From: DASZGL01 sp035938875
Lineage (GTDB): Bacteria > Chloroflexota > Dormibacteria > Aeolococcales > Aeolococcaceae
Length of the DNA: 64,000 nucleotides
Direction: 5' to 3'
Assembly: GCA_035938875.1 (NCBI GenBank)
Contig: DASZGL010000006.1
Span: 29,814 to 93,813 of the forward strand
Shown here: piece after piece, positions 16,177-24,352 of the stretch
How the letters are laid out: every line of letters begins with the position of its first letter
Numbering within the stretch: the first letter of the stretch is position 1
The notes under the pieces: generated by a model
Databases searched by the model: none
Seen by the model: the letters and a program-made list of their open reading frames with translations, nothing else
Told to the model about the DNA's origin: nothing
Made by a program: the position numbers and the translations under genes

Positions 16177-17366
16177 GCCTCCAGCAGGTCGGCGACGAGT
16201 CGGGCGATGGCCAGCGACGCCGTCGCCGCCGGTGACGGGGCGTTGCGAACGCAGATCACCGCGCCGTCGCGCCAGGTGGCGAAGTCGTCGAGCAACCGAC
16301 CTCGAGCATCGACGGCCTGGGCGCGAATGCCGCAGGGGCCCGGCGTCAGGTCGTCGCTGCGCAGCTCGGGGATGTAGCGCTGCGCTGCGCGAACGAGGAG
16401 TCGCCGGCTGCGATCGCGGACCAGCTCGGTCACGCCACTCCGCCAGTGGCGGGCAAGCATTCGCCATACCGCGGCATCGCCGGCCAGGTCGGCGATATCC
16501 GAGCGGCTGCGCGCACCGCGACGGTATCCCTCGCGGCTCAGCGCGAGCACGGCGCTCGGACCCAGCCACACGGTGCCGTCGATCCGCCTGGTGGCGTGGA
16601 CGCCAAGGAAAGGCACGCGAGGATCGGGAACGGGATAGACCAAACCGCGCACCAGCTCGGTGCGTTGTGGACGAAGTTGCCAGAAATCGCCGCGGAAGGG
16701 GACGATGCGAGGATGCCGCGGCGCACCTGCTGAGACCGCGAGTCGATCAGACCAGAGCCCGGCACAGACGATCACCGCCGTCGCCGTGAACGCCTCTGCG
16801 GCGGTGATGACCTCGGCGCCGCCTTCGCGATTGTGGATTGCGTCCACGGCGACGCCACAGCGCACATCGCCACCGCGCTGTTGCACGTCGGCGGCGAGCG
16901 CGTCGGTCACCTGCGAGTAGTCGACGACGGCGGCGCCGGGGATGCGCAGGGCGCGCAGCCCGCGCACGTGCGGCTCGACCTGCGTGATGGCGTCGCCGTC
17001 GATCAGCTCGAGCCCTCGTACTCCGTTGGCGACACCGCGGGCGTGCAGGTCGTCGAGCCGGCCCAGCTCGCCGCGCTCGACGGCGACGATCAGCTTGCCG
17101 CGGTGCTCGAGGGCGACGCCGTGCGTGTCGCAGAAGTCCTCCATCAGGCGGGCACCCTCGACACAGGTGCGCGCGCGAAGGCCGCCCGGCGTGTAATACA
17201 CACCGGAGTGCAGCACCCCGCTGTTGTGGCTGCTCTGATGCGCGCCGACACGCCCTTCCTTCTCGAGCACCGTCACCGGTGCGGAGGGGCGGCGCAGCAG
17301 CAGCTCGCGCGCAGTTGCCAGGCCGACGATCCCGCCCCCGACGACGACGGTGGGCGTGCTGGTCAG
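16173..17366 (-). CDS. lhgO: L-2-hydroxyglutarate oxidase-type FAD enzyme
   Basis: About 397 residues. Starts with a Rossmann loop TVVVGGGIVGLATA only five residues from the proposed start and has the LhgO hallmark HQSSHNSGVLHSGVYYTPGG, then the C-terminal IRAQAVDARGRLLDDF segment. It oxidises L-2-hydroxyglutarate to 2-oxoglutarate, removing a metabolic by-product and feeding electrons to quinones. No ATG, GTG or TTG lies near the domain start: the only candidate is CTG at 17364-17366, which overlaps the upstream TGA as CTGA, the same junction style used elsewhere in this window. A TTG at 17507 would add an implausible Arg-rich leader. Confidence 0.85.
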   Translation of the reverse strand: MTSTPTVVVGGGIVGLATARELLLRRPSAPVTVLEKEGRVGAHQSSHNSGVLHSGVYYTPGGLRARTCVEGARLMEDFCDTHGVALEHRGKLIVAVERGELGRLDDLHARGVANGVRGLELIDGDAITQVEPHVRGLRALRIPGAAVVDYSQVTDALAADVQQRGGDVRCGVAVDAIHNREGGAEVITAAEAFTATAVIVCAGLWSDRLAVSAGAPRHPRIVPFRGDFWQLRPQRTELVRGLVYPVPDPRVPFLGVHATRRIDGTVWLGPSAVLALSREGYRRGARSRSDIADLAGDAAVWRMLARHWRSGVTELVRDRSRRLLVRAAQRYIPELRSDDLTPGPCGIRAQAVDARGRLLDDFATWRDGAVICVRNAPSPAATASLAIARLVADLLEA

Positions 17367-17491
17367 GTGCGGAAGATGCGCCCCAGCGCCTTGAACAGGA
17401 CGACCGAGATCACCCCCGAGACGGCCATGCAGATCACCGGCACGCCGAACGCATAAAACAGGTTGGGTGGCGAAACCAAGTCGACGAGCAT
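17363..17491 (-). CDS. 42-residue single-pass membrane peptide upstream of lhgO
   Basis: A short frame: ATG at 17491 preceded by GGGAG with 9-nt spacing. The product begins MLVDLVSPPNLFYAFG and has one hydrophobic helix (about 11-35) with a basic C-terminus ending GRIFRT, so a small inner-membrane peptide. Its stop overlaps the proposed CTG start of LhgO. It may anchor the oxidase to the membrane where it reduces quinone, or simply serve translational coupling; both are inference. Confidence 0.6.
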   Translation of the reverse strand: MLVDLVSPPNLFYAFGVPVICMAVSGVISVVLFKALGRIFRT

Positions 17492-17572
17492 GGGCGCGAT
17501 CTCCCAAGGGCGGGCTGTGCGCTACCGCATATGTAGCAGGTCGTCAGCCCCCCTGGACACCACCGCGCGCGC

Positions 17573-17649
17573 TGGTACCCCGTATCGGATTCGAACCGAT
17601 GATCTCCGCCTTGAGAGGGCGGTGTCCTGGGCCACTAGACGAACGGGGC
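17573..17649 (-). tRNA. tRNA-Glu (anticodon CTC)
   Basis: Cloverleaf on the minus strand with 7-bp acceptor stem GCCCCGT/ACGGGGT (first pair G-U), D-arm GTCTAGTGGCCCAGGAC, anticodon stem CCGCC/GGCGG with loop CTCTCAA giving anticodon CTC, and T-loop GGTTCGAATCC. The 3' CCA appears encoded (17573-17575). Confidence 0.95.
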
Positions 17650-17712
17650 ACGCACGCGGTCCATCGCCCGCCGCGCCACAACGGAGCGGAGCCGAATTAT
17701 ACGATCCGGCCT

Positions 17713-17946
17713 TCAGAGCTTCTCGAAGGCGCGGGCGGCAAGCGAATCGACGATGTCGTTGAGCCGCTGGACGGAGGCGAGCAGCTCACGGGCCATCTCT
17801 GCACGAGTGTGGGCGTCGAACTCCTCGCCCGCCTCGGCGAGAAGCTCGGCGTGACTCATCGCCACCGTCAGCGGCGTGCGCAGGTCGTGGACGATCATCC
17901 GGGCGAAGCCGCGCGCGTCGCTGAAGTCCCTGGCACTCTCGGTCAC
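17713..17946 (-). CDS. Stand-alone HisKA (dimerisation/phosphoacceptor) domain protein
   Basis: 77 residues from the GTG at 17946 (92 from an upstream start). The H-box is ARMIVHDLRTPLTVAMSHAELL with the phospho-acceptor H20, and a second helix ARELLASVQRLNDIVDSLAARAF completes a DHp hairpin. No ATP-binding domain follows: the frame stops 50 residues after the histidine, and tRNA-Glu lies just beyond. It could be phosphorylated in trans, act as a phosphotransfer relay, or be a kinase remnant. Faces away from galU. Confidence 0.7.
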   Translation of the reverse strand: MTESARDFSDARGFARMIVHDLRTPLTVAMSHAELLAEAGEEFDAHTRAEMARELLASVQRLNDIVDSLAARAFEKL

Positions 17947-18056
17947 GCAGCCAAGTGTCGCATCAGGCCCGGCACTGCGCGCGCCGGGCATCCACCACCG
18001 GCGCCCGATCGGGGCGGCTGCGCTCCAACGGCACCAGCGGCGACAATGCGCCGCCG

Positions 18057-18920
18057 ATGGACCTGCGCCACTGCGTCATCCCTGCCGCGGGTTTGGGGAC
18101 GCGCTTCCTGCCGGCCACCAAGGCGCTGCCCAAGGAGCTCCTTCCCATTCTCGACCGTCCCATCCTGCAGTGGGGGGTGGAGGAAGCGGTGGCTGCCGGG
18201 TGCGACACCATGGTGGTGGTGACCAGCCGGGGCAAGGAGCTGATCGCGGCGCACTTCGACAGTTCCCCCGACCTCGAGCGTGTCCTGGAGGCTCGGGGCC
18301 GGCACACCGACCTCGCCATGCTGCGCTCTCTGGCCCGGCTGGCCAGCTTTGCCTACGTCTATCAGCCCGAGCCGCTTGGGCTGGGCCACGCGGTGCTCTG
18401 CGCCAGCCCCCTCGTCGGCGACCGTCCCTTCGCCTGCCTGCTCCCTGACGACCTCTCCTACGGCGGGCCCCCGGTGCTCGCTCAGCTTGTTGCCGCCTAT
18501 CGCGAGCTGGCCACACCGGTCCTCGCGCTGCGGCGCGTCCCGCGTGAGGGCATCTCGCGCTACGGCGTCGCCACCGTCGCCGAGTCGCGGGGACGGCTCC
18601 ACCGGATCACTTCGGTGGTTGAGAAGCCATCCGCCGAGGAGGCGGCGAGCGATCTGGCCATCATGGGCAGATACGTGCTGACACCGGCGGTCGTCGCCGC
18701 GCTCGCCAGGACGCAGCCCGGCGCCGGTGGAGAGATCCAGCTGACCGACGGCATCGCCGGCGTGCTGAGCGACGGCGAGGTCTGGGGTCTTGAATTCGAG
18801 GGTGAGCTGCTCGACGCGGGCACACCCGAGGGCTGGTTGCAGACCCTGATCCGCACCGCGCGCGACCATCCGGTCTTCGGCCCCGCGATCCGTGACGCCC
18901 TGGCCGCGGTGTCGGCGTGA
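18057..18920 (+). CDS. galU: UTP-glucose-1-phosphate uridylyltransferase
   Basis: 287 residues. Makes UDP-glucose for polysaccharides, glycolipids and wall decoration. Nucleotide-binding GLGTRFLPATKALPKELLPI near 12-31, metal/uridine site LPDDLSYG near 125-132, and VVEKPSAEEAASDLAIMGRYVL, all typical of GalU. Start ATG at 18057 (a GACAAT box 9 nt upstream). Its stop overlaps the next gene's GTG (GTGA). Confidence 0.94.
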   Translation: MDLRHCVIPAAGLGTRFLPATKALPKELLPILDRPILQWGVEEAVAAGCDTMVVVTSRGKELIAAHFDSSPDLERVLEARGRHTDLAMLRSLARLASFAYVYQPEPLGLGHAVLCASPLVGDRPFACLLPDDLSYGGPPVLAQLVAAYRELATPVLALRRVPREGISRYGVATVAESRGRLHRITSVVEKPSAEEAASDLAIMGRYVLTPAVVAALARTQPGAGGEIQLTDGIAGVLSDGEVWGLEFEGELLDAGTPEGWLQTLIRTARDHPVFGPAIRDALAAVSA

Positions 18921-19480
18921 GCCGCATCCTGCGCCACGAGTGGGGGGCGATCACCTTCGTGGTCACCGTCATCGTGGGTGCCATCGCGGTGGCGGTCTCG
19001 CTGCTGATCAACGGTGCCGGCGCGACGACACCGCCACCCCTGCCACCATGCCCGTCGTTTGCGGCGGTGACCACGCCGACATCCGCGGCCACGCCGACGG
19101 CGAGCGGGTCGCCGGGTGCCTCGCCGGCCGCCAGCGCAGCGCCGACTCCGACCCCGACCCCGACGCCAACACCCACGCCCACGCCGTCGCCAACTCCTTC
19201 GGGATCGCCGACGCCGTCGCTGCCCTTCAATCCCGCCCTGATCGGCTGTCCCACCGCGCCGGCGACGCCACCACCGGCGACGCCGACCCCGTCGCCGTCG
19301 GCCACGGGAAGTCCCAACCCGTCGAGCAGCGCCTCATCCACGACGTCGCCGGCGCCGTCGCCGACCCCGGCGGGCACACCGACGCCATTCCCCACCCCGT
19401 GCCCGACGCCTCCAGGACCCTGTTCCTCGGGACCGACGCCGTCACCTTCACCATCAGCCTCGCCGACGCCCGCGCATTGA
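18917..19480 (+). CDS. Membrane-anchored Pro/Thr/Ser-rich low-complexity protein
   Basis: 187 residues: one N-terminal transmembrane helix (about 10-32) followed by about 150 residues composed almost entirely of Pro, Thr, Ser, Ala and Gly with TPTPTP runs and four cysteines (PPCPSF, IGCPTA, PTPCPTP, GPCSSG). No enzymatic domain. It looks like a wall-spanning, probably glycosylated stalk. Translational coupling to galU, which makes the sugar donor UDP-glucose, fits an envelope role. The function is not otherwise defined. Confidence 0.7.
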   Translation: MSRILRHEWGAITFVVTVIVGAIAVAVSLLINGAGATTPPPLPPCPSFAAVTTPTSAATPTASGSPGASPAASAAPTPTPTPTPTPTPTPSPTPSGSPTPSLPFNPALIGCPTAPATPPPATPTPSPSATGSPNPSSSASSTTSPAPSPTPAGTPTPFPTPCPTPPGPCSSGPTPSPSPSASPTPAH

Positions 19481-19507
19481 CAGTCCGGCGAGCGCGGGCG
19501 CTGCGGT

Positions 19508-20017
19508 TCAGGAGATCAGCAGCAGAGTCCCGTTCTCCGGCGTGATGGCGTCGCGAGCCAGCTCGAGGTCGATGGTCGGCGGCCGGCCGGCGTCGAGGAC
19601 GACGGCGATGCGATCGCTGAGACGCAGCTCGCCGATGCGGACGCAGTCGCGCAGGAAGGTGAAGGCGAGAGGTCGGACGAGGTTCCACAGGTAGCCGCGC
19701 AGCACCGCGGCGTCCGTTGACGGTGCCGCATCGCTGCGGTCGCGGAACGCCATGACGCAGACCTCGTCGGTGAGCTGGATGGGCGTGGTCCAGGTGTACG
19801 CCTCCTGCTCGGGCTCACCGTCGATGAAGTGCTCCTTCTCGGCGAAGAGCACAAGTCGCTCGACCAACCGTCGCATCGGCCGTGCCGGTCCTTCGACGAA
19901 GACGGGGATGTCGCGCAGCGGCTCTCCCGCCTCCTGGGCCGGATAGCGCGCGCTGAAGCCGACGTCGTCCACACCGCTGAAGGGCGCCGGCACCTTGATG
20001 GTCAGCTCGCTGATCAC
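19508..20017 (-). CDS. Conserved-looking protein of unknown function coupled to polX
   Basis: 169 residues, soluble, mixed alpha/beta with many beta-like stretches (LTIKVPAPFSG, TWTTPIQLTDEVCVMAF, RIAVVLDAGRPPTI). No family recognised. Its GTG overlaps the stop of the PolX gene (GTGA, 20014-20017), so the two are co-translated. It sits where the PHP nuclease domain would normally continue in PolX, but it shows no PHP-type metal motifs such as HxH. A role as PolX partner is inference from coupling only. Confidence 0.65.
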   Translation of the reverse strand: MISELTIKVPAPFSGVDDVGFSARYPAQEAGEPLRDIPVFVEGPARPMRRLVERLVLFAEKEHFIDGEPEQEAYTWTTPIQLTDEVCVMAFRDRSDAAPSTDAAVLRGYLWNLVRPLAFTFLRDCVRIGELRLSDRIAVVLDAGRPPTIDLELARDAITPENGTLLLIS

Positions 20018-21033
20018 GCCGTGGCCTCCACCGGCTCGGCGGCGGCGATCCGCGCCGCGTCGATCTCGCCGCGGTCCTCGCGCTCATCAGGGGCGATCCA
20101 GCGCAACCCGAGCACGCCGTAGACCTCCTCCTCGGTGGCGCCGGCGATGCGCTCCCCGTCATCGACGCGGAAAACGCCGTACTCGTTGAGCGTCAGTCCC
20201 TTGCGCAGGGCGATGCCGCGCAGGCGGATGTTGTGCGCCTGCGACCCGGTGAAGTACTGCCAGGCGGCGCCGAACTCATCGGGGGCGACAGCGCGGCAGT
20301 CGACCTGGAGCCCGCCGGTGGTGATGGAACACTTGGTCTGTCCACGGAGCAGGACGCTCTCCACCTGGGGCAGCGCCGCGAACGCGGTGAGCACCGCCAC
20401 CGGCTCGGCGGTCGCGGCGAGGAGGTCGAGGTCGCCGATGGTCGGCCGCCCGCGTCGGTACGAGCCGGCGATCTCGGCGCGATCCACCGACGGCACGGTG
20501 CGCAGTGTTGCGGCGAGCGTCTCGGCCAGCTCGGCGATCTCGTCGCGCGGCCTTCTGCGCTTCTCGCCCTCGGCGCGCCGCTTCTCGACGGCGGCGAGGA
20601 CGTTGGCGACGGTCTTCGCGCCCATGCGGGGCAGGCGGCCGAGTCCGCCGCCACGAGCCGCGGCTTCGAGCTCGTCCAGGGTCGTGATCCCCGCCTCCTG
20701 CCACAGCGTGGCGGCCGTCCGCGGGCCGATGCCGGCGATCGTGCAGATCTCCAGGAGCGAGGGCGGGATCTCCGCCTCCAGTGCCTCGAGGTAGGCGAGC
20801 CGGCCGCCGCTCACCAGCTCACCGACCTTCTGGGCGATCGCCGGACCGAACCCGGTGATCTCCCGGAGGTCGTCACCCGAGGCAACGATCTCGGCAAGCT
20901 GGCGCGAGAGGTTCTCGACCTGCACCGCCGCCTGCCGGTAGGCCCGTGCCTTGAAGGCGTTGTCGCCCCCCTTGATCTCGAGCAGACCCGCGATCCGCTC
21001 CAGGGTTCGAACGACATCCTCGTTGCTGACCAT
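20014..21033 (-). CDS. polX: Family X DNA polymerase lacking the PHP domain
   Basis: 339 residues. Helix-hairpin-helix motifs lie near 57-73 (ITGFGPAIAQKVGELV) and 97-111 (CTIAGIGPRTAATLW). The palm has the catalytic aspartates D201 and D203 in GDLDLL and D245 in QVDCRAV, after the GSYRRG nucleotide-binding loop at 190-195. It ends at YGVLGLRWIAPDEREDRGEI, the point where bacterial PolX proteins (about 570 residues) continue into a PHP 3'-5' exonuclease domain; here that domain is absent. Expected role is gap filling in base-excision repair, without proofreading. Start ATG at 21033. Confidence 0.9.
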   Translation of the reverse strand: MVSNEDVVRTLERIAGLLEIKGGDNAFKARAYRQAAVQVENLSRQLAEIVASGDDLREITGFGPAIAQKVGELVSGGRLAYLEALEAEIPPSLLEICTIAGIGPRTAATLWQEAGITTLDELEAAARGGGLGRLPRMGAKTVANVLAAVEKRRAEGEKRRRPRDEIAELAETLAATLRTVPSVDRAEIAGSYRRGRPTIGDLDLLAATAEPVAVLTAFAALPQVESVLLRGQTKCSITTGGLQVDCRAVAPDEFGAAWQYFTGSQAHNIRLRGIALRKGLTLNEYGVFRVDDGERIAGATEEEVYGVLGLRWIAPDEREDRGEIDAARIAAAEPVEATA

Positions 21034-21135
21034 GGTGACGGTCGGTCCATCGTAGCTCAGCACTCCCCGCGGCGAGCACTTGTTCTGTCAACAGGGTCGT
21101 GACGGGGCCGGGCCGGCCGCCTCTTTGGGCGACGC

Positions 21136-21141
21136 TACACT
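21136..21141 (+). promoter_or_regulatory. -10-like box before the CoA-transferase gene
   Basis: TACACT 10 nt before the ATG at 21152, with no Shine-Dalgarno between. Confidence 0.35.
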
Positions 21142-21151
21142 CCGGCGGGTC

Positions 21152-22318
21152 ATGCCACTCTCGGGACTGCGTGTGCTCGACCTCAGCCGCCTGCTCCCGG
21201 GTCCCTTCTGCACCATGCTCCTCGCCGACCTCGGCGCCGACGTCATCAAGGTGGAGGACCTCGTCGGCGGGGACTACATCCGCTGGACCCCGCCGCTGCA
21301 CGGCGAATACTCGGCGGCGTACTACGGGCTGAATCGCAACAAGCGATCGATGAAGCTGAACCTCAAGAGTGCGGGCGGTCGCCAGGCCTTCCTCCGCCTC
21401 GTCGACACCGCCGACGTGGTCGTCGAGTCCTTTCGCCCCGGGGTCATGGACCGTCTCGGCGTCGGCTACGCTGCGCTTCACTCGCGCAACCCGCGGTTGA
21501 TCTTCTGCAGCATCAGCGGTTATGGCCAGGACGGGCCATATCGCGACCGCGCCGGCCATGACATCAACTACATCTCCATCGGTGGCATCGCCGGCTTCAC
21601 CGGCACCGCCGACGGCACTCTGGCCATCCCCGGAGTGCAGATCGGCGACATCGGCGGCGGGGGCATGAGCGCCGCCATCGCCATCCTCGCCGCGCTGCAG
21701 GCGCGGCAGCGCACCAACGAGGGTCAGCACTGCGACGTCTCCATGCTCGACGGCGTCGTCTCCTGGCTGTCGGTGCATGCCGGCCGGTACTTCAGCGAGG
21801 GAGTCAATCCGCGCCCGGCGACGGTGCATCTCAACGGCCGCCACCCCTGCTACAACCTCTACCGCTGCGCCGACGGGGTGATGAGCGTCGGCGCCCTGGA
21901 GCCGAAGTTCTGGAAGGAGCTGGTCGAGGCGCTCGGCGCTCCCCATCTCGCCGACGAGGCCTTCGCCGAGGGCGAGGCCGGCGGCCGAGTCCACGCCCAG
22001 CTCGAGGCCATATTCCTCACCCGGACCAGGGCCGAGTGGGCCACCCATCTCGCCGGCCGGGACGTCTGCTGTGAGCCGGTGCTGAGCTTCGACGAGGTGT
22101 TCGCCAACGAGCAGGTGCGGCACCGCCGTTTGCGCATCGCCGAGGGCGTCGGCGGGCCCACCGCGCAGCTGGGATTCCCCTTCACCCTGAGCGCCACGCC
22201 GCCGTCGGTGCGCCACCCCGCCCCCGGGTACGGCGAGCACACCCGCGAGCTGCTCGGTGAGCTCGGCTACGACTCCGCAGCGGTGGATGCACTCATCGCC
22301 GAAGGAGCCACCGCGTGA
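21152..22318 (+). CDS. Family III CoA-transferase, alpha-methylacyl-CoA racemase-like
   Basis: 388 residues. The N-terminus LSGLRVLDLSRLLPGPFCTMLLADLGADVIKVE is the CaiB/BaiF signature. AGHDINYISIGG carries the histidine, and QIGDIGGGG the aspartate, that act as the proton-transfer pair in alpha-methylacyl-CoA racemases, so this member is closer to AMACR than to a true CoA transferase. It would epimerise 2-methyl-branched acyl-CoAs before beta-oxidation. Its stop overlaps the GTG of a TetR regulator (GTGA), which probably responds to acyl-CoA ligands. Confidence 0.87.
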   Translation: MPLSGLRVLDLSRLLPGPFCTMLLADLGADVIKVEDLVGGDYIRWTPPLHGEYSAAYYGLNRNKRSMKLNLKSAGGRQAFLRLVDTADVVVESFRPGVMDRLGVGYAALHSRNPRLIFCSISGYGQDGPYRDRAGHDINYISIGGIAGFTGTADGTLAIPGVQIGDIGGGGMSAAIAILAALQARQRTNEGQHCDVSMLDGVVSWLSVHAGRYFSEGVNPRPATVHLNGRHPCYNLYRCADGVMSVGALEPKFWKELVEALGAPHLADEAFAEGEAGGRVHAQLEAIFLTRTRAEWATHLAGRDVCCEPVLSFDEVFANEQVRHRRLRIAEGVGGPTAQLGFPFTLSATPPSVRHPAPGYGEHTRELLGELGYDSAAVDALIAEGATA

Positions 22319-22959
22319 GCACCGCCGGAGCGGCGCACGCGGGCGACGGCCCGGCCCGCCGGACGCGGCGCAGCGAGGAAACCCGCGAGCGCATCCTCGC
22401 CGCGGCCATCGAGGTCTTTGCCCGGCGCGGCCTCCACGGGGCCAGGGTCGCCGACATCGCCGAGGCCGCCGGCATCGCCTACGGCCTCGTCTACCACCAC
22501 TTCCGCAACAAGGAGGAGATCCTCGCCGCGATTTACAGCGAACGCTGGGCGATGTACGTCGACTACCTCCACGAGCTCGGCGCCACGCCCTCGCCGTTCC
22601 GCGACCGCCTGGCCAAGCTGGTCCACTTCTGGGTGGAGACCTTCCGCAACGATCCGCAGCTGATCACGGTGATGATCAACGAGATCTCGCGCTCCTACGA
22701 ATTCCTCGAGTCGCACGATCTCGCCACAGTTCTGGTCGCCTTTGACGCTATCGAGAGGCTCTTGGTCGATGCCCGTGCTGCCGGCGAGGTACGCTCCGAC
22801 CTCGACCCGCGCCTGGTCACCTATGCGATCGTCGGCATTGCCGAGATGGTGTTGACTGGCTATGTCATCGGCAGCCTGTCGCGCGGCTCACGCGACGAGT
22901 ACGCGCGCGACGAGCGCGAGCTGGTCTCTTTGTTGCTCGACGGTGTGAGCATCGCGTAG
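22315..22959 (+). CDS. TetR-family regulator coupled to the racemase-like gene
   Basis: 214 residues. DNA-binding domain: RRSEETRERILAAAIEVFARRG, then ARVADIAEAAGIAYGLVYHHFRNKEEIL (recognition helix YGLVYHHF). The C-terminal domain resembles FadR-type TetR regulators of fatty-acid degradation in size and helical pattern. Encoded as the second gene of a two-gene operon with the AMACR-like enzyme, it likely regulates that operon or other CoA-thioester genes. Confidence 0.9.
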   Translation: MSTAGAAHAGDGPARRTRRSEETRERILAAAIEVFARRGLHGARVADIAEAAGIAYGLVYHHFRNKEEILAAIYSERWAMYVDYLHELGATPSPFRDRLAKLVHFWVETFRNDPQLITVMINEISRSYEFLESHDLATVLVAFDAIERLLVDARAAGEVRSDLDPRLVTYAIVGIAEMVLTGYVIGSLSRGSRDEYARDERELVSLLLDGVSIA

Positions 22960-22977
22960 GGCGGCCGGCCGGCACTG

Positions 22978-23583
22978 TCAGCCACCCACCGGTGCCACGT
23001 TGTCGCTCCACCATTCGTCGACTTGGCGGCGGGTGTCATCGACGCTGGCACCGTTGTCGATCACCCAGGTCGCCATGCGGCGCTTCTCGTCGACCGCCAT
23101 CTGCGCGGCGATGCGGCGGCGTGCCTCCTCCTCGGAGAAGCCGTCACGCTCCCGCATTCGTCGCACCTGGGTCGAGGTGTCCGCGTAGACGAGCATGACG
23201 CCCTCCATCCAGCTGTCGCGACGGTTCTCGAAGAGCAGGGGGATGTCGACGACCACCAGCGGCGCGTAGCTCTGCAGGGCGGCGGCGATGCGTTGCTGCA
23301 TCAGCGCGATGATGCGAGGGTGGGTGATCGCCTCGAGGCGCCGGCGACGCTGGGGATCGGCGAAGACGACTTCGCCGAGCGCGGCGCGGTCGAGGCGACC
23401 GCCGGAATCGAGCACGCCACGGCCGAACTCGGCGGCGATCTCCTCCAGCGCGGGCTCGCCGGGCTCGACCACCTCCCTGGCGAGCAGGTCGGCATCGATG
23501 ACGACCGCGCCTCGGTCGACGAGCATCCGGGCAACGGTGCTCTTGCCGGTGGCGATCCCGCCGGTCAGTCCGATCAGGCGCAT
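22978..23583 (-). CDS. coaE: Dephospho-CoA kinase
   Basis: 201 residues. Final step of coenzyme A synthesis, phosphorylating dephospho-CoA. P-loop GGIATGKST at 8-16, DADLLAREVV after it, the THPRI motif and VVVDIPLLFE are all family-typical. Start ATG at 23583; a TACTGT box 9 nt upstream suggests a leaderless transcript. Convergent with the TetR gene and divergent from the DUF3105 gene. Confidence 0.95.
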   Translation of the reverse strand: MRLIGLTGGIATGKSTVARMLVDRGAVVIDADLLAREVVEPGEPALEEIAAEFGRGVLDSGGRLDRAALGEVVFADPQRRRRLEAITHPRIIALMQQRIAAALQSYAPLVVVDIPLLFENRRDSWMEGVMLVYADTSTQVRRMRERDGFSEEEARRRIAAQMAVDEKRRMATWVIDNGASVDDTRRQVDEWWSDNVAPVGG

Positions 23584-23592
23584 CGAAGCCGA

Positions 23593-23598
23593 ACAGTA
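23593..23598 (-). promoter_or_regulatory. -10-like box before coaE
   Basis: TACTGT on the minus strand, 9 nt before the coaE ATG, back-to-back with the box serving the divergent gene. Confidence 0.35.
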
Positions 23599-23623
23599 CA
23601 CGGCCCGTATACAGCGAGCTTGC

Positions 23624-23629
23624 TACAGT
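23624..23629 (+). promoter_or_regulatory. Extended -10-like box before the DUF3105 gene
   Basis: TGCTACAGT, that is TACAGT with an upstream TG, 9 nt before the GTG at 23639. Confidence 0.4.
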
Positions 23630-23638
23630 CCTGCACCC

Positions 23639-24307
23639 GTGACCGGAGCTCGATATCGTCGTCTGCTCGCCATGGCGACCCTGCTGGCGGGCAGCCTGGT
23701 CTCCTGCAGCAGCGGCGACAACGTCACCGACAACGACACCTGCTCGTACAGCAACAGCAACACCGGGCCCTACTCGCCCGACCCGCCCGACACCAACGGT
23801 GCTGTGGTGGGCCAGGTGATCTCCGAGATGCCCCACGACCATGTGGCCGAGGGAACCAAGGTCACCTACGAGCACAATCCGCCGACCAGCGGGTGTCATT
23901 ACAACCTGGGGGTCGGAAAAGCGCCGCTGAGCCACGGTGCCTACAGCTCTGAGATCGCGCCCGAATACTGGGTGCACAACCTTGAGCACGGCTACATCGT
24001 GGTGCTCTACAACTGTCCGTCCGGGTGCGACAGCGATTTTCAAAAGCTGCGCACCTGGTTGCAGACGGTGCCGCCCGACCAGGCGCTGCTCAACGCGGCA
24101 CGGGCGCAACCGGGTGCGACCCAGGCGTTCATCAACCAGTACACGTATCCCAAGGTGGTGATCGTGCCCGACACCAAGATGGACAAGAAATTCGCCGCCG
24201 TCTCGTGGGATTACTACGATCCCATGGACACGCTCGACATCAACGAGGTTCAGCGCTTCTACGACAACCACGTCGGTCACTCACCGGAGTCTCCGTCGGC
24301 GCCGTAG
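23639..24307 (+). CDS. DUF3105 lipoprotein
   Basis: 222 residues: signal with lipobox SLVSC near 22-26, an Asn/Thr/Ser-rich linker, then a DUF3105 domain recognisable by PPTSGCHYNLG, APEYWVHNLEHGYIVVLYNCP and the later YPKVVIVPDTKMD. The HNLEHG segment with conserved His suggests a metal-binding site. Members are extracytoplasmic and of unknown function, common in actinobacteria, Chloroflexota and cyanobacteria. Start GTG at 23639; an ATG at 23672 is an alternative. Confidence 0.87.
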   Translation: MTGARYRRLLAMATLLAGSLVSCSSGDNVTDNDTCSYSNSNTGPYSPDPPDTNGAVVGQVISEMPHDHVAEGTKVTYEHNPPTSGCHYNLGVGKAPLSHGAYSSEIAPEYWVHNLEHGYIVVLYNCPSGCDSDFQKLRTWLQTVPPDQALLNAARAQPGATQAFINQYTYPKVVIVPDTKMDKKFAAVSWDYYDPMDTLDINEVQRFYDNHVGHSPESPSAP

Positions 24308-24338
24308 CGCTGCTGGCGGCCGCCACGGCGTCGCCGCC

Positions 24339-24344
24339 TATACT
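24339..24344 (+). promoter_or_regulatory. -10 box before the membrane protein gene
   Basis: TATACT 8 nt before the ATG at 24353; followed by CGGG as at the GH15 gene. Confidence 0.5.
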
Positions 24345-24352
24345 CGGGCTCG

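Noticed and set aside
20873..22240. 455-codon minus-strand frame opposite the CoA-transferase
   Set aside because: Antisense shadow; the CaiB/AMACR motifs are on the plus strand.
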